Source: Flavimaribacter sp039888615 (GTDB taxonomy: Bacteria > Pseudomonadota > Alphaproteobacteria > Rhizobiales > Rhizobiaceae). Taken from it: 64,000 bases of DNA. A model generated the notes under the pieces. That model had not been told where the DNA came from, did not search any database, and saw only the letters and a program-made list of their open reading frames with translations. The position numbers were made by a program, and so were the translations under genes. This document shows, piece after piece, positions 52,480-61,993 of this stretch (position 1 is its first letter; the number at the start of each line of letters is the position of its first letter). The stretch is taken from NCBI GenBank assembly GCA_039888615.1, contig JBDQQS010000021.1, one strand, 5' to 3'.

Positions 52480-52506
52480 CAGGTTCCCCGGTCCCCTGAA
52501 GCCTCG

Positions 52507-54177
52507 TCACATCTCGGTGTAGACAGGTCCCTCGCCGCCCTGCGGCGGAACCCAGTTTATATTCTGGTTGGGATCCTTGATATCACAGGTCTTGCAGTGA
52601 ACACAGTTCTGCGCGTTGATGACGAAACGCGGTTCTTCCTCGCCTTCCGTGACCCATTCATAGACAGCCGCCGGGCAGTAGCGGGACGACGGCCCCGCAT
52701 AGACCTCGAACTCGGAGTCTTTCTGCAGTTCGGGGTTCTTGACCTGCAGGTGAACCGGTTCGTCTTCCTCGTGATTGGTGTTCGACAGGAAGACCGAAGA
52801 AAGCCGGTCGAACGTCAGCACGCCGTCGGGCTTGGGATAGTCGATCTTCTTGCAGTCCTTCGCAGGCTTCAGGCAGGCATAGTCCGGCTTGCCGTGCTTC
52901 AGCGTGCCGAGGAAGGAAAAGCCGCCGAGAAGCGTGTTGACCCACATGTCCAGGCCACCCAGCATGACCCCGCCGATGGTGCCGAGTTTCGACCACAACG
53001 GCTTGACGTTGCGCACGAGTTTCAGGTCCTTGCCGATGTCGCTGTCGCGCCACTCTTCTTCATAGGCCGTGATTTCATCGGACGCGCGGCCGTCCTTCAG
53101 CGCCGCTGCGACATGCTCCGCCGCCATCATGCCCGAGAGGACCGCGTTGTGCGAACCCTTGATCCGCGGCACATTGACGAAGCCCGCCGAACAGCCGATC
53201 AGCGCTCCGCCCGGGAAAGTCAGTTTCGGAACGGACTGCCATCCGCCTTCGGTGATGGCGCGGCCGCCATAGGAGATTCGCTTCGCGCCTTCAAAGGTGG
53301 GCGCGATCGCCGGATGCGTCTTGAAGCGCTGAAACTCGCCGAATGGCGAGAGATACGGATTCTGATAGTTCAAGTGCATCACAAAGCCGACGGCGACCTT
53401 GTTGTCTTCGAGATGGTAAAGGAACGATCCGCCCCCGGTCTTCATGTCGAGCGGCCAGCCGAAACTGTGCTGGACAAGGCCGGGCTGATGCTTGTCCGGC
53501 GCAACTTCCCAGAGCTCCTTGACGCCGATGCCGAATTTCTGCGGCTCGCGGCCCTTCGCCAGATCGAACCGGCTGATTAGTTGCTTGGCGAGCGACCCGC
53601 GCACGCCTTCGCCGATCAGCACATATTTGCCGTGCAATTCCATGCCGCGCGCGTAGTTCGGTCCGGGTTTGCCCTCGCGATCCAGGCCCATGTCGCCGGT
53701 CGCGACGCCCATCACCGCGCCGTCGTCATTGTAGAGCAATTCGGTCGCCGCGAAGCCGGGATAGACCTCGACGCCCGCCTCTTCCGCCTTGGCGCCCAGC
53801 CAGCGGCATACATTGCCGAGCGAGACGATGTAGTTTCCGTGATTGTTCATCAGCGGCGGCATCATGAAATTCGGCAGGGTGATCGAGCCGGCGGGACCCA
53901 GAAACAGGAACTTGTCTTGTTTGACGGGGGTTTTAAACGGATGTTCGGGGTCTTCGCGCCAGTCCGGCAGAAGCCGGTCCACGCCGACTGGATCGACCAC
54001 GGCGCCCGACAGGATATGCGCGCCGACCTCGGCGCCCTTTTCCAGGACAACCACCGACATTTCCGGATCGAGCTGTTTGAGACGGATTGCCGCGGACAGG
54101 CCCGCGGGGCCGGCGCCGACGATCACGACGTCGAACTCCATGCTCTCGCGTTCCGGCAGTTCCATCTCTTCGCTCAT
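52507..54177 (-). CDS. Electron transfer flavoprotein-ubiquinone oxidoreductase
   Basis: A 556-residue inner-membrane enzyme that passes electrons from reduced ETF to ubiquinone. FAD site: DVVIVGAGPAGLSAAIRLKQ; further motifs EKGAEVGAHILSGAV, YVSLGNVCRWLG (as IVSLGNVCRWLGA), GCSAGFVNVPRIKG. The C-terminal 4Fe-4S domain uses the cysteines in SRYCPAAVYEW and NAQNCVHCKTCDIKDP. The start at 54177 is taken for GGAGGG upstream; a longer frame to 54417 adds non-conserved sequence. Confidence 0.95.
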   Translation of the reverse strand: MSEEMELPERESMEFDVVIVGAGPAGLSAAIRLKQLDPEMSVVVLEKGAEVGAHILSGAVVDPVGVDRLLPDWREDPEHPFKTPVKQDKFLFLGPAGSITLPNFMMPPLMNNHGNYIVSLGNVCRWLGAKAEEAGVEVYPGFAATELLYNDDGAVMGVATGDMGLDREGKPGPNYARGMELHGKYVLIGEGVRGSLAKQLISRFDLAKGREPQKFGIGVKELWEVAPDKHQPGLVQHSFGWPLDMKTGGGSFLYHLEDNKVAVGFVMHLNYQNPYLSPFGEFQRFKTHPAIAPTFEGAKRISYGGRAITEGGWQSVPKLTFPGGALIGCSAGFVNVPRIKGSHNAVLSGMMAAEHVAAALKDGRASDEITAYEEEWRDSDIGKDLKLVRNVKPLWSKLGTIGGVMLGGLDMWVNTLLGGFSFLGTLKHGKPDYACLKPAKDCKKIDYPKPDGVLTFDRLSSVFLSNTNHEEDEPVHLQVKNPELQKDSEFEVYAGPSSRYCPAAVYEWVTEGEEEPRFVINAQNCVHCKTCDIKDPNQNINWVPPQGGEGPVYTEM

Positions 54178-54445
54178 GCCAAATCCCTCCAAAACTCTTG
54201 CGCCTCGGCGTATTCTTACAGGGAATAACCCGCGCGCAAGGCCAGTGCAATTGTTTAGAACCATTCCGTTCTTCAGATATTGAATTACCTTGACGTAAAC
54301 GTAAGTCAACATCAACCGTCTGAAAGGAGCGAATGCGCCGATGTTCCGCAACCTGTGGCCAACGGCGTCGCGCGCATTTCGTCCACAGCCTGTTCTCCCC
54401 CACAGTTTGCTTTTCACCGACCGGTCGCTGCGATAGGATCAGGGC

Positions 54446-55336
54446 ATGACGGCAAGTGATGAAAAAACGGCTCAGGCGGAACCGGATGTCAATCTGGCGA
54501 CATTGCTGCGATTCTACGCCGAATCCGGCGTTGATACGCTTGTCGGAGATGAGCCGGTCGACCGTTTTGTGGAATCTGAGAAGCTTGAACCGGCTCCAGC
54601 GCCTGCTCGCGCGCTGCCGGAAAAGTCCCCGCCTCCCGGCCGCAGCGAAAAGAGCGGACCGCAATCTCCGCCGCCCGCGGCGGCGCCTGCAGCCGCAGCC
54701 ATTCCGGATCAAGCCGCGGTGAACAATGCGCGGGAAACCGCAGCGAAAGCAGCCTCAATCGACGCTTTGCGCGAGGCGCTGCTCGCTTTCAACGGCTGTA
54801 ATCTGCGCTCCGGCGCTCGCAACACGGTCTTTGCGGACGGCAATCCGGCCGCAGACATCATGCTCGTAGGCGAGGCTCCGGGACGCGACGAGGACAGGCA
54901 GGGTCTGCCCTTCGTCGGGCGCGCAGGACAATTGCTCGACAGAATGCTGGCCGCAATCAACCTGGATCGTGAAAGCGTCTACATCACGAACATGATCCCC
55001 TGGCGTCCTCCCGGCAACAGAACGCCGACGCCCTTCGAGATCGAACTGTGCCGGCCGTTCATCGAACGACATATCGCGCTTGCGAACCCGAAAATCATCG
55101 TCTTTCTCGGCAATGTCTCGACCAAGTCGATGCTCAATACGACGCGCGGCATTCTTTCGATCCGCGGCTCGTGGACGCGCTACAAACTGGGCGACGCGCT
55201 GGACATACAGGCGCTTCCGACGTTGCACCCCGCCTATCTCCTGCGTAATCCCGCGCACAAGCGCCTGTCTTGGATGGATTTCCTGGCGCTCAAAAAACGC
55301 GCTGATGAAGTCGCATCACAGCCGGACGACAGTTGA
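54446..55336 (+). CDS. Family-4-like uracil-DNA glycosylase, reduced Fe-S ligands
   Basis: A 296-residue DNA repair enzyme. A proline/alanine-rich linker (about 45-90) separates an N-terminal tail from the catalytic domain: VGEAPGRDEDRQGLPFVGRA (143-160), YITNMIPWRPPGNRTPTPFE (179-198) and HPAYLLRNP near the end. In Thermus-type family 4 enzymes four cysteines bind a 4Fe-4S cluster. By eye, only two positions are cysteine here (C118 and C202), while the first is not and the third reads Trp186 (PWRPPGNR in place of KCRPPxNR). The cluster is therefore probably absent. ETF-QO is divergent. Confidence 0.87.
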   Translation: MTASDEKTAQAEPDVNLATLLRFYAESGVDTLVGDEPVDRFVESEKLEPAPAPARALPEKSPPPGRSEKSGPQSPPPAAAPAAAAIPDQAAVNNARETAAKAASIDALREALLAFNGCNLRSGARNTVFADGNPAADIMLVGEAPGRDEDRQGLPFVGRAGQLLDRMLAAINLDRESVYITNMIPWRPPGNRTPTPFEIELCRPFIERHIALANPKIIVFLGNVSTKSMLNTTRGILSIRGSWTRYKLGDALDIQALPTLHPAYLLRNPAHKRLSWMDFLALKKRADEVASQPDDS

Positions 55337-55510
55337 CGCCAGCAAGTCGGAATTATACGCGCCTGTCGCAAATTGGGGCGCATGTCGTTTCCAGATGTGA
55401 AAGCGTTAAAGGTATCCGTCCGATTCGTCGACAGGGATCCACAGCCGACTCGCTGCGAAAACGGAGCTTCCACCGAATTGAACTCAGTTTCAGGCAAGGA
55501 CTGATTTGAT

Positions 55511-56773
55511 ATGGCCCGCAATCTGTTGCCCGTAGCAAGCCTGCTATTGTCCGTATTCTTCATGATGATCGGCGGCGGTCTGGCCGGCTATCTCCTGCCG
55601 CTTCGCGCGGTGGGCGAAGGCTGGTCGACATTCCATATTTCGATGATCGCGACGAGCTATTCGCTCTTCTTCACGCTGGGATGCATCGTGGTCCCGCGCA
55701 TGGTGCTGCGCGTCGGCCATGTACGCGTCTTTGCGGTTCTGGCTGCGCTCATGTCGATATCGCTGCTCATGCATGCACTTATCGTCGACATCCCCGCCTG
55801 GATCCTCATTCGCGGCATCGCAGGATTTTCGATCGCCGGCGGCTATATGGTGATCGAAAGCTGGCTCAACGAACGGGTGACCAACGAGACGCGCGGCGCC
55901 GTCTTTTCGGTCTATATGGTCGTGTCCATGATCGGATTGATGGCTGGCCAATACATGGTTCCGCTCGGCAATCCCATGTTGCCGACCCTGTTCATGGTCT
56001 GCGCCGTGATCTACGCCATGGCGCTGATCCCGACAGGCCTGTCCAACGCGCAGTCGCCGCAGCCGCTGACGCAGGTGTCCATTAACCTGAAGCAGCTTTA
56101 CCTGACATCGCCCGCCGCGGTGATCGGCTGTCTGCTTGCAGGCGTCATCGGCGGTAGCTGGCTCAACCTGGCGCCCGTCTATGCGCAACTGAGCGGCCTT
56201 TCCACAGCTTCGGGCGCAACCATGCTGGCGCTCGCCATGTTCGGCGGGGCGTTGCTCCAGATTCCACTTGGCAGAATGTCGGACCGCATGGATCGCCGCT
56301 ACGTCATGGCGTTCGCCGGAGGCGTCGGCGCTTTCATGTGCGTTCTCGCGATGCTGTTCGGAACCAGCAACCTTTATGTCTTCTTCGCGATCATGTTCAT
56401 GCTCGGAACCGTGCTGTTTCCAATCTACGCCCTGAGCGTCGCCCACGCCAACGACCAAGCCGAAGCGCACGAATTCGTCGTCATCTCGAGCGGCCTGCTC
56501 ATCGTCTACGGCATCGGGACGATCGTCGGCCCAATGATCTCCGGCGCCCTGATGGATCAGATGGGCCCCTTCGCGATGTTCATCGTTATTGGCCTGGGCT
56601 TCCTGGCCTATGCTCTGCATTCGCTTTATCGCAGCTACCGCAGGGAGCGCGCGACCGAAGAGGAAAGGGTCGAGTTCCAGCCTATACCGGTCACGCGCAA
56701 CCAGACGCCGCAAACCTACGAACTCGACCCGCGCGTCGACATTGATCCGGAGGAAAACGCCGACACAGCTTAA
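55511..56773 (+). CDS. MFS transporter, YcaD type
   Basis: A 420-residue 12-helix transporter. Features shared with YcaD are YLLPLRAVGEGWSTFHISMIATSYSLFFTLGCIVVPR (pattern) and FSIAGGYMVIESWLNERVTN; motif A-like GRMSDRMDRRYVM opens the second half. A polar C-terminal tail of about 45 residues follows the last helix. Substrate unknown. Confidence 0.88.
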   Translation: MARNLLPVASLLLSVFFMMIGGGLAGYLLPLRAVGEGWSTFHISMIATSYSLFFTLGCIVVPRMVLRVGHVRVFAVLAALMSISLLMHALIVDIPAWILIRGIAGFSIAGGYMVIESWLNERVTNETRGAVFSVYMVVSMIGLMAGQYMVPLGNPMLPTLFMVCAVIYAMALIPTGLSNAQSPQPLTQVSINLKQLYLTSPAAVIGCLLAGVIGGSWLNLAPVYAQLSGLSTASGATMLALAMFGGALLQIPLGRMSDRMDRRYVMAFAGGVGAFMCVLAMLFGTSNLYVFFAIMFMLGTVLFPIYALSVAHANDQAEAHEFVVISSGLLIVYGIGTIVGPMISGALMDQMGPFAMFIVIGLGFLAYALHSLYRSYRRERATEEERVEFQPIPVTRNQTPQTYELDPRVDIDPEENADTA

Positions 56774-56842
56774 GGCAGAGGTCTGATTCAACGGACAGTT
56801 TTGGCGTTTGCCGCAGGACGTCCGGAGGCGCCGATTCTGTCG

Positions 56843-58333
56843 TCAGACGGACCGGACGAACTCCGCTTCCTTGCCAACCGCAAGGCGCACTCCGCATTCA
56901 AGCATGGTCTGGAGCCTGTCGGCGACAAGCGAGCGCCAGGCCTGGTTTTCGGCAAGCACGGGATCGAAAAGACCGGGAAGACCATGGAGCGCGTCGGCGA
57001 TGTCACGCGCCGTCGAAAGACCTGCTATCGCGTCGTGAATTTCATGCTCGCGCGGATCCCGCAGGGCAAAGCGGGCATCGTCATCTTTCCGCCCCAGACA
57101 GTATCGCATCCATGCCGCAACGGTAAATGCAAACGGACGCAGGTCGCCATGCGCCCTGAGGGTGTCCATTGCGGGGGCGAGAATGCGCTGAGGCAGCTTC
57201 TCGGTGCCGTCCATCGCAATCTGGCGGGTTTCGTGCGCGATGGCCGGGTTTTCGAATCGTGTGACGAGATCACGGCGATATTGATCGAGATCGAAATCCG
57301 AAACCGGTGGCAGCGTTTGCTGGGCGGCCTGGATATGCCGGTCGACCAGAAGAGAAAGATCGTCGTCGGCCATCACGTCGCGAACATAGGCGCGTGACGC
57401 TAGAAAACCCGTGTAAGCCAGCATGGAATGCGCGCCGTTCAACATGCGCAGCTTCATCATTTCATAGGGTCGCACACCGTCTACAAAAAGAGCTCCGCCT
57501 ATCTCCCAGGCCGGACGCCCCGCGGTAAAGCGATCTTCGATCACCCATTGGCTGAAGGGTTCCGTCTCGACTGCGGCCAGGTCCCTGCACCCTGTCAGGC
57601 GAGTTGCTTCCTTATAGGTCGCTTCAGTCGGCGCCGGCGTTATCCGGTCGACCATCGACGAGGGAAAGGAAACGCTCTCCCTGATCCACGACGCAAGATC
57701 CGGATCGATCCGGTTGGCGAAATCCACAACGCCTGCGCGGAGGAGTTCGCCGTTTTCCGGCAGATTGTCGCAACACAGCACAGTGTAGGGCGCTATATTG
57801 TTTTCTCGTCGGCGACGGAGGCTCTCGACGATCAGACCGATAGCGCCGGCAGGCGTGTGCGGACTGGCGAGATCCGCGGCGATCGCCGGATGAAGCGGAT
57901 CAACGGCCATGGCCTTGCGATCAATGCCGTAGGCCTTTTCAGTCACGGTCAATGTGACGACCCGCGTTTGCGGCCTTGCAAGCGCAGCGAGAGGCGCATC
58001 GCTGTCGCGTGTCGCGGCGATCACCCGATCAATCGAAGCGACAACGCGTCCGGACACGCCATCAACGCCGCGCTCGATGAGCGTGTACAATCCGCTCTGG
58101 GGATTCATGGCGTCGGCGATCGCCGGGCTTCGCAGGCTGACGCCCACGATGCGCCAGTCTCCACCCGCCTCGCTCAGCGCATCGTCGGTGTAAACGGCCT
58201 GGTGGGCGCGATGGAAGGCGCCGGTTCCCAGATGCACGATTCCGCACCCATGATCCGCCGGATCATATCCGGGACGGCGCGCCGGACCTGTGACGTCCGC
58301 GAGCGCCGTCAGACGTTTTTGCGGTCCGGTCAC
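56843..58333 (-). CDS. uxuB: D-fructuronate reductase / mannitol dehydrogenase family
   Basis: A 496-residue NAD-dependent polyol dehydrogenase of the long-chain family. N-terminal Rossmann region: GIVHLGTGAFHRAHQAVYTDDAL; middle: CCDNLPENG; catalytic region: KLRMLNGAHSMLAYTGFLAS with the conserved Lys-x5-Asn-x2-His. It reduces D-fructuronate to D-mannonate. Its ATG overlaps the uxuA stop by 4 nt, which fixes the assignment. Confidence 0.9.
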   Translation of the reverse strand: MTGPQKRLTALADVTGPARRPGYDPADHGCGIVHLGTGAFHRAHQAVYTDDALSEAGGDWRIVGVSLRSPAIADAMNPQSGLYTLIERGVDGVSGRVVASIDRVIAATRDSDAPLAALARPQTRVVTLTVTEKAYGIDRKAMAVDPLHPAIAADLASPHTPAGAIGLIVESLRRRRENNIAPYTVLCCDNLPENGELLRAGVVDFANRIDPDLASWIRESVSFPSSMVDRITPAPTEATYKEATRLTGCRDLAAVETEPFSQWVIEDRFTAGRPAWEIGGALFVDGVRPYEMMKLRMLNGAHSMLAYTGFLASRAYVRDVMADDDLSLLVDRHIQAAQQTLPPVSDFDLDQYRRDLVTRFENPAIAHETRQIAMDGTEKLPQRILAPAMDTLRAHGDLRPFAFTVAAWMRYCLGRKDDDARFALRDPREHEIHDAIAGLSTARDIADALHGLPGLFDPVLAENQAWRSLVADRLQTMLECGVRLAVGKEAEFVRSV

Positions 58334-59562
58334 TGCTCACCCGACGGAGCGATGTCGCGCAGTGAGCCATGCGACAGCGCTGCGGCGACGCCGCGCAGTT
58401 CGGCGAGACCTTTCAATCGTCCGATCGCCGGATACCCCGGCTGCGCTTTTCGATTGTGGTCGTCGAGGATGTTCTGACCATGGTCGGGACGCATCGGGAT
58501 CGACCAGTCCTTTCGGCCGGCCTTGCGCCGCCGCTCTTCCTCGCGCAGCGCCGCGGCGATGACAGCCACCATATCGGTGTCGCCCCCCAGGTGTTCGGCC
58601 TCGTAGAAAGAGCCGCGGACACCGTCGGCTTCGCGTTTGACGTTGCGCAGATGCAGGAAGTGAACGCGATCGCCCAGTCGCTCCATCATTCCCGGCAAGT
58701 CATTGTCAGGACGGGCGCCCAGCGAACCGGTGCAAAGCGTGATGCCGTTTGCAGGCAGATCAACCGCATCCATCATGTATCGGTAATCATCCTCGGTGGA
58801 CATCAGTCTCGGAAGGCCCAGCAGATCGAATGGCGGATCATCAGGATGGCAGCACATGCGAAGGCCCAGATCCTCGGCGACCGGGACGACTTCAGAGAGG
58901 AAGTCCACAAAATTTTGTCTCAGCGCCTCCTGTGGGATGTGGTCGTATTCGGCCAGATGCCGGCGCACGTCCTCCAGAGAAAAGCTTTCCGCGGCGCCCG
59001 GCAGACCAAACACGACGTTCTTCGCCAGAGCCGCGCGCTCCGCGTCGCTCATCTGCGCATGATGGTCGGACGCCATCGCGACGACGTCTTCGGGATAGTC
59101 TTGCGTCGCGCCCTTTCGTTCGAGAATGAATATGTCAAAGGCGGCGAATACGGCGTAGTCAAAACGCATGCAGGTCGCGCCGCCCGGCACGCGCCAGGCA
59201 AGGTCCGTGCGCGTCCAGTCCAGAACCGGCATGAAATTGTAGCAAATGGTCTCGATACCCGCTTCAGCCAGATTGCGCAGGCTCGATTTGTAGGCGTCGT
59301 AGTGGCTGCGCCAGTCGCCGTTCTTCTTCTTGATGTCTTCCGACACAGGCAGGCTTTCGACGACTTCCCAGACAAGACTGGACGCAGCGCCGTCCGTTTG
59401 CATCGCAATGTCCTGCTGTCTTTTTCTGATTTCCTCAGCCGTCCACACGGCGCCGGTCGGCACGTGATGGAGAGCCGTCACCACGCCCTCCACGCCTGCC
59501 TGCAGCATGTCGTCAACAGTCACCTGGTCGTGAGGGCCGAACCAGCGCCATGTTTGTCGCAT
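58330..59562 (-). CDS. uxuA: D-mannonate dehydratase
   Basis: A 410-residue TIM-barrel enzyme converting D-mannonate to 2-keto-3-deoxy-D-gluconate. Typical motifs: TWRWFGPHDQVTVDDMLQAG at the start, ALHHVPTGAVW, the metal-binding MCCHPDDPPFDLLGLPR, LCTGSLGARPDND and HLRNVKRE, ending in MRPDHGQN. First gene of the uxuAB pair on the minus strand; no strong Shine-Dalgarno is visible. Confidence 0.95.
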   Translation of the reverse strand: MRQTWRWFGPHDQVTVDDMLQAGVEGVVTALHHVPTGAVWTAEEIRKRQQDIAMQTDGAASSLVWEVVESLPVSEDIKKKNGDWRSHYDAYKSSLRNLAEAGIETICYNFMPVLDWTRTDLAWRVPGGATCMRFDYAVFAAFDIFILERKGATQDYPEDVVAMASDHHAQMSDAERAALAKNVVFGLPGAAESFSLEDVRRHLAEYDHIPQEALRQNFVDFLSEVVPVAEDLGLRMCCHPDDPPFDLLGLPRLMSTEDDYRYMMDAVDLPANGITLCTGSLGARPDNDLPGMMERLGDRVHFLHLRNVKREADGVRGSFYEAEHLGGDTDMVAVIAAALREEERRRKAGRKDWSIPMRPDHGQNILDDHNRKAQPGYPAIGRLKGLAELRGVAAALSHGSLRDIAPSGEQ

Positions 59563-59576
59563 CTTTTTATCCGTTT

Positions 59577-59588
59577 ATGCCTAGGCAT
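59577..59588. promoter_or_regulatory. Candidate operator ATGCCTAGGCAT
   Basis: A perfect 12-bp palindrome 15 bp upstream of uxuA. The same divergent region has a direct repeat AGTATGG-A-AGTATGG near 59679-59693 close to the regulator. These are the best candidate sites for the GntR-type regulator. Confidence 0.45.
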
Positions 59589-59724
59589 TTTTTCGACAGG
59601 CGTCGCCAATCACTTCGCATCATTGGCTTACCTCCCTTTGTCAAGCTTTCTGGCTGTCTAGCAGAAATCAGGCTTATTGACTAGTATGGAAGTATGGTGT
59701 AATCGCTGCTCGAGGAGGCTCCAG

Positions 59725-60417
59725 ATGACGATCCAGCACAAGCGTCGGCAGATGCTCGATTTCGGAATTGCGGTGGGACCGCAGATCTACCGGATCCTGC
59801 GCGACCGGATCATCAGCAACGATCTTGAGCCTGGAATCCGGATTTCAGAGTCCGAAATCGCCTCCGAATATGCGACCAGCCGCCAGCCCGTGCGCGAAGC
59901 TTTCATCAAGCTCTCTGAAGAAGGACTGGTGGAAATCCGTCCCCAACGCGGGACACTTGTTCGAAAAATCGATGGCGAATCAGTGATGGACGCCCGCTTC
60001 GTGCGCGAGGCGGTGGAAGCCGATATCGTCAAGCAGCTCGCCGACAGCGTGACTCCCGAAACGGTTGCAAAATTGCGACATGAAATCAGCGCTCAGCGGC
60101 AGGCTGAAAGCGACCCGGTCCGTTTCATGGAACTCGACGAGCGCTTTCACGCATTGCTTGCGGACTTCGCCGGAAAGGCAAGGGTCTGGAAGCACCTGGA
60201 GGGCCTGAAGTCGCAAATGGACCGGGTGCGCCACCTGTCCATGATGCGATTTCCCGTGACCAAGCTCATCGCCCAGCATGCCGCGATCGTCGAGGCAATC
60301 GCCAGGCGTGACAGGAATGAGGCGGAGGCCGCCATTCGCGGTCATCTGCGCGAAATCCTGAACGATCTTCCCGCAATCGAGAAAGCAAACCCGGAGTTCT
60401 TCGAGAACCGGCCATAA
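59725..60417 (+). CDS. GntR-family (FCD) regulator of the uxu/TRAP locus
   Basis: A 230-residue regulator. Winged helix: LEPGIRISESEIASEYATSRQPVREAFIKLSEEGLVEIRPQRGTLV (family pattern in pieces). FCD domain: ELDERFHALLADFAG, KLIAQHAAIVEAI, and IRGHLREILNDL hold the acid and histidines. The ATG at 59725 follows GGAGG and removes an unconserved 16-residue extension. It lies between uxuAB and the TRAP genes and probably represses both until a hexuronate or aldonate is present. Confidence 0.88.
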   Translation: MTIQHKRRQMLDFGIAVGPQIYRILRDRIISNDLEPGIRISESEIASEYATSRQPVREAFIKLSEEGLVEIRPQRGTLVRKIDGESVMDARFVREAVEADIVKQLADSVTPETVAKLRHEISAQRQAESDPVRFMELDERFHALLADFAGKARVWKHLEGLKSQMDRVRHLSMMRFPVTKLIAQHAAIVEAIARRDRNEAEAAIRGHLREILNDLPAIEKANPEFFENRP

Positions 60418-60455
60418 CGGCCTCAACCCGATAAGCACCACCCAAGGAGGAAACA

Positions 60456-61430
60456 ATGAAACTGTCTGTACTCGGTAAATCAATCATCGGCGCTCTCGCC
60501 GCCGGACTGCTTGCAACATCGGCGCTTGCCGCCGACATGACCCTCAAGCTGGGACACCTCGCCAACGAGGAAAACCCCTGGCACAAGGCATCTGTCAAAT
60601 TCGGCGAGGAACTGAGCCGCCTGACCGACGGCCGCATCGAGGTCGAAGTCTACGCCAACGAGTCGCTCGGCAAGGAAGTCGACCTGATCAACGGCATGCA
60701 GCTCGGCACCGTCGACATGACGATCACCGGCGAAACGCTGCAGAACTGGGCCCCGATGGCGGCGCTGCTCGCCGTTCCCTACGCCTATTCGTCGATCGAA
60801 AACATGGACGAAGTCGCTTCCGGCGAAATCGGTGAGCAGATCAAGGCGCAGATCATCGAAAAGGTCCAGATCCGTCCCATCGCCTATTTCGCGCGCGGAC
60901 CGCGCGATCTCACGTCAAACCGCCCGATCGCGTCGCCGGATGATCTCAATGGTCTGAAAATGCGCGTGCCGAACGTGCCCCTGTTCGTGGACGTCTGGAA
61001 AGCGCTGGGCGCAAATCCCGGACCGATGGCCTTCTCCGAAGTCTTCACCTCGCTCCAGAACGGCACCATCGAGGCGCAGGAAAATCCGCTGGCGCTCATT
61101 CGTTCGGCCAACTTCTACGAAGTCCAGAAATACGTGAACATGACCGATCACGTGCGTTCCTGGATCTACCTGACGATTGCGGAATCGACCTGGAACAAGC
61201 TGTCCGACGCGGACAAGGAAGCGGTCATCGAAGCCGCCGCCGCCGCCCAGGCCTATGAGCGCGAGCTGTTCAACGCTTCCCTCAGCGAAGATCGCGCGTT
61301 CCTCGAGTCCAAAGGCATGACCTTCGTCGAAGTCGATGGCGCGGCCTTCCAGGCAAAGGCCAAGGACGCAGTGCTCGCCAACGTCAATGACGAAATCAAG
61401 CCGATCGTCGAAGGCTTCTTCGCTCAATAA
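60456..61430 (+). CDS. dctP: TRAP transporter solute-binding protein
   Basis: A 324-residue DctP-family periplasmic protein. Signal: MKLSVLGKSIIGALAAGLLA, cut near ALA-AD. Family motifs: LKLGHLANEENPWHKASVKF, GMQLGTVDMTIT, LKMRVPNVPLFVD with the carboxylate-binding arginine, and IEAQENPLALI. The neighbours (uxuAB and an idonate-dehydrogenase-like gene) point to a hexuronate or hexonate ligand. AAGGAGG precedes the ATG. Confidence 0.92.
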   Translation: MKLSVLGKSIIGALAAGLLATSALAADMTLKLGHLANEENPWHKASVKFGEELSRLTDGRIEVEVYANESLGKEVDLINGMQLGTVDMTITGETLQNWAPMAALLAVPYAYSSIENMDEVASGEIGEQIKAQIIEKVQIRPIAYFARGPRDLTSNRPIASPDDLNGLKMRVPNVPLFVDVWKALGANPGPMAFSEVFTSLQNGTIEAQENPLALIRSANFYEVQKYVNMTDHVRSWIYLTIAESTWNKLSDADKEAVIEAAAAAQAYERELFNASLSEDRAFLESKGMTFVEVDGAAFQAKAKDAVLANVNDEIKPIVEGFFAQ

Positions 61431-61436
61431 ATGAAA

Positions 61437-61471
61437 CGCGGGCGCCGGAGAGCCTGTTTCCGGCGCCCGCG
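61437..61471 (+). promoter_or_regulatory. Intercistronic hairpin between dctP and dctQ
   Basis: CGCGGGCGCCGGA and TCCGGCGCCCGCG are perfect 13-bp arms around a 9-nt loop, directly after the dctP stop and without a T-run. Such hairpins often protect the 3' end of the binding-protein mRNA and reduce expression of the membrane subunits. Confidence 0.75.
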
Positions 61472-61489
61472 CATTGACTGGCTGGCAAG

Positions 61490-61993
61490 ATGCGCAGTGT
61501 GATTTCAGCAATCGTGACCATCAGCCGTTTCGCGACCGGAGCGGCGTTTTTCGTGCTGATGGGGGCCGTCCTGATTCAGGTTCTGGGCCGATCCGTGTTT
61601 CTCAATTCGCCGGTCTGGACGGAAGAACTGACCCGGTTCGCGCTGCTGTATCTTGCTGCGTTCGGCGCGGGGCTTTCGTTGAGAAGCGGCGACCTCGTCA
61701 ATGTCGACATCATCGCCGAGTCGCTGCCCGGCGCATGGCCGAGGCGATTGCGGTTTCTCGGTGCGGTGGCCACGGCCCTCCTCTGCGCCATGCTTGTCCT
61801 GCCCGCCTGGAAATTCACGTCCATCGGCGCCATGCAGACCTCTCCGGCTCTCGGTTGGCGCATGGACCTCATTCACGCCAGCACGCTCGTGCTCATCGTC
61901 TCGCTGCTGATTTTCGCATCGGCCAGGGCCCTGTCGATGCTTTTCGGCCTGTCCAACGGCCTGCCTCATAACAGGTTGGAAGAAGAACACTAA
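61490..61993 (+). CDS. dctQ: TRAP transporter small membrane subunit
   Basis: A 167-residue DctQ protein with four helices (AIVTISRFATGAAFFVLMGAVLIQVLGR; ELTRFALLYLAAFGAGL; LRFLGAVATALLCAMLVLPAW; LIHASTLVLIVSLLIFASA). The motif WTEELTRFALLYLAAFGAG is diagnostic of the family. It overlaps dctM by 1 nt (TAATG). Confidence 0.9.
   Translation: MRSVISAIVTISRFATGAAFFVLMGAVLIQVLGRSVFLNSPVWTEELTRFALLYLAAFGAGLSLRSGDLVNVDIIAESLPGAWPRRLRFLGAVATALLCAMLVLPAWKFTSIGAMQTSPALGWRMDLIHASTLVLIVSLLIFASARALSMLFGLSNGLPHNRLEEEH

Noticed and set aside
55544..56791. 415-codon minus-strand open frame
   Set aside because: Antisense to the YcaD-type transporter and rich in H, D and R, as expected for a shadow frame.
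58369..59661. 430-codon plus-strand open frame
   Set aside because: Antisense to uxuA; no motif and no ribosome-binding site.
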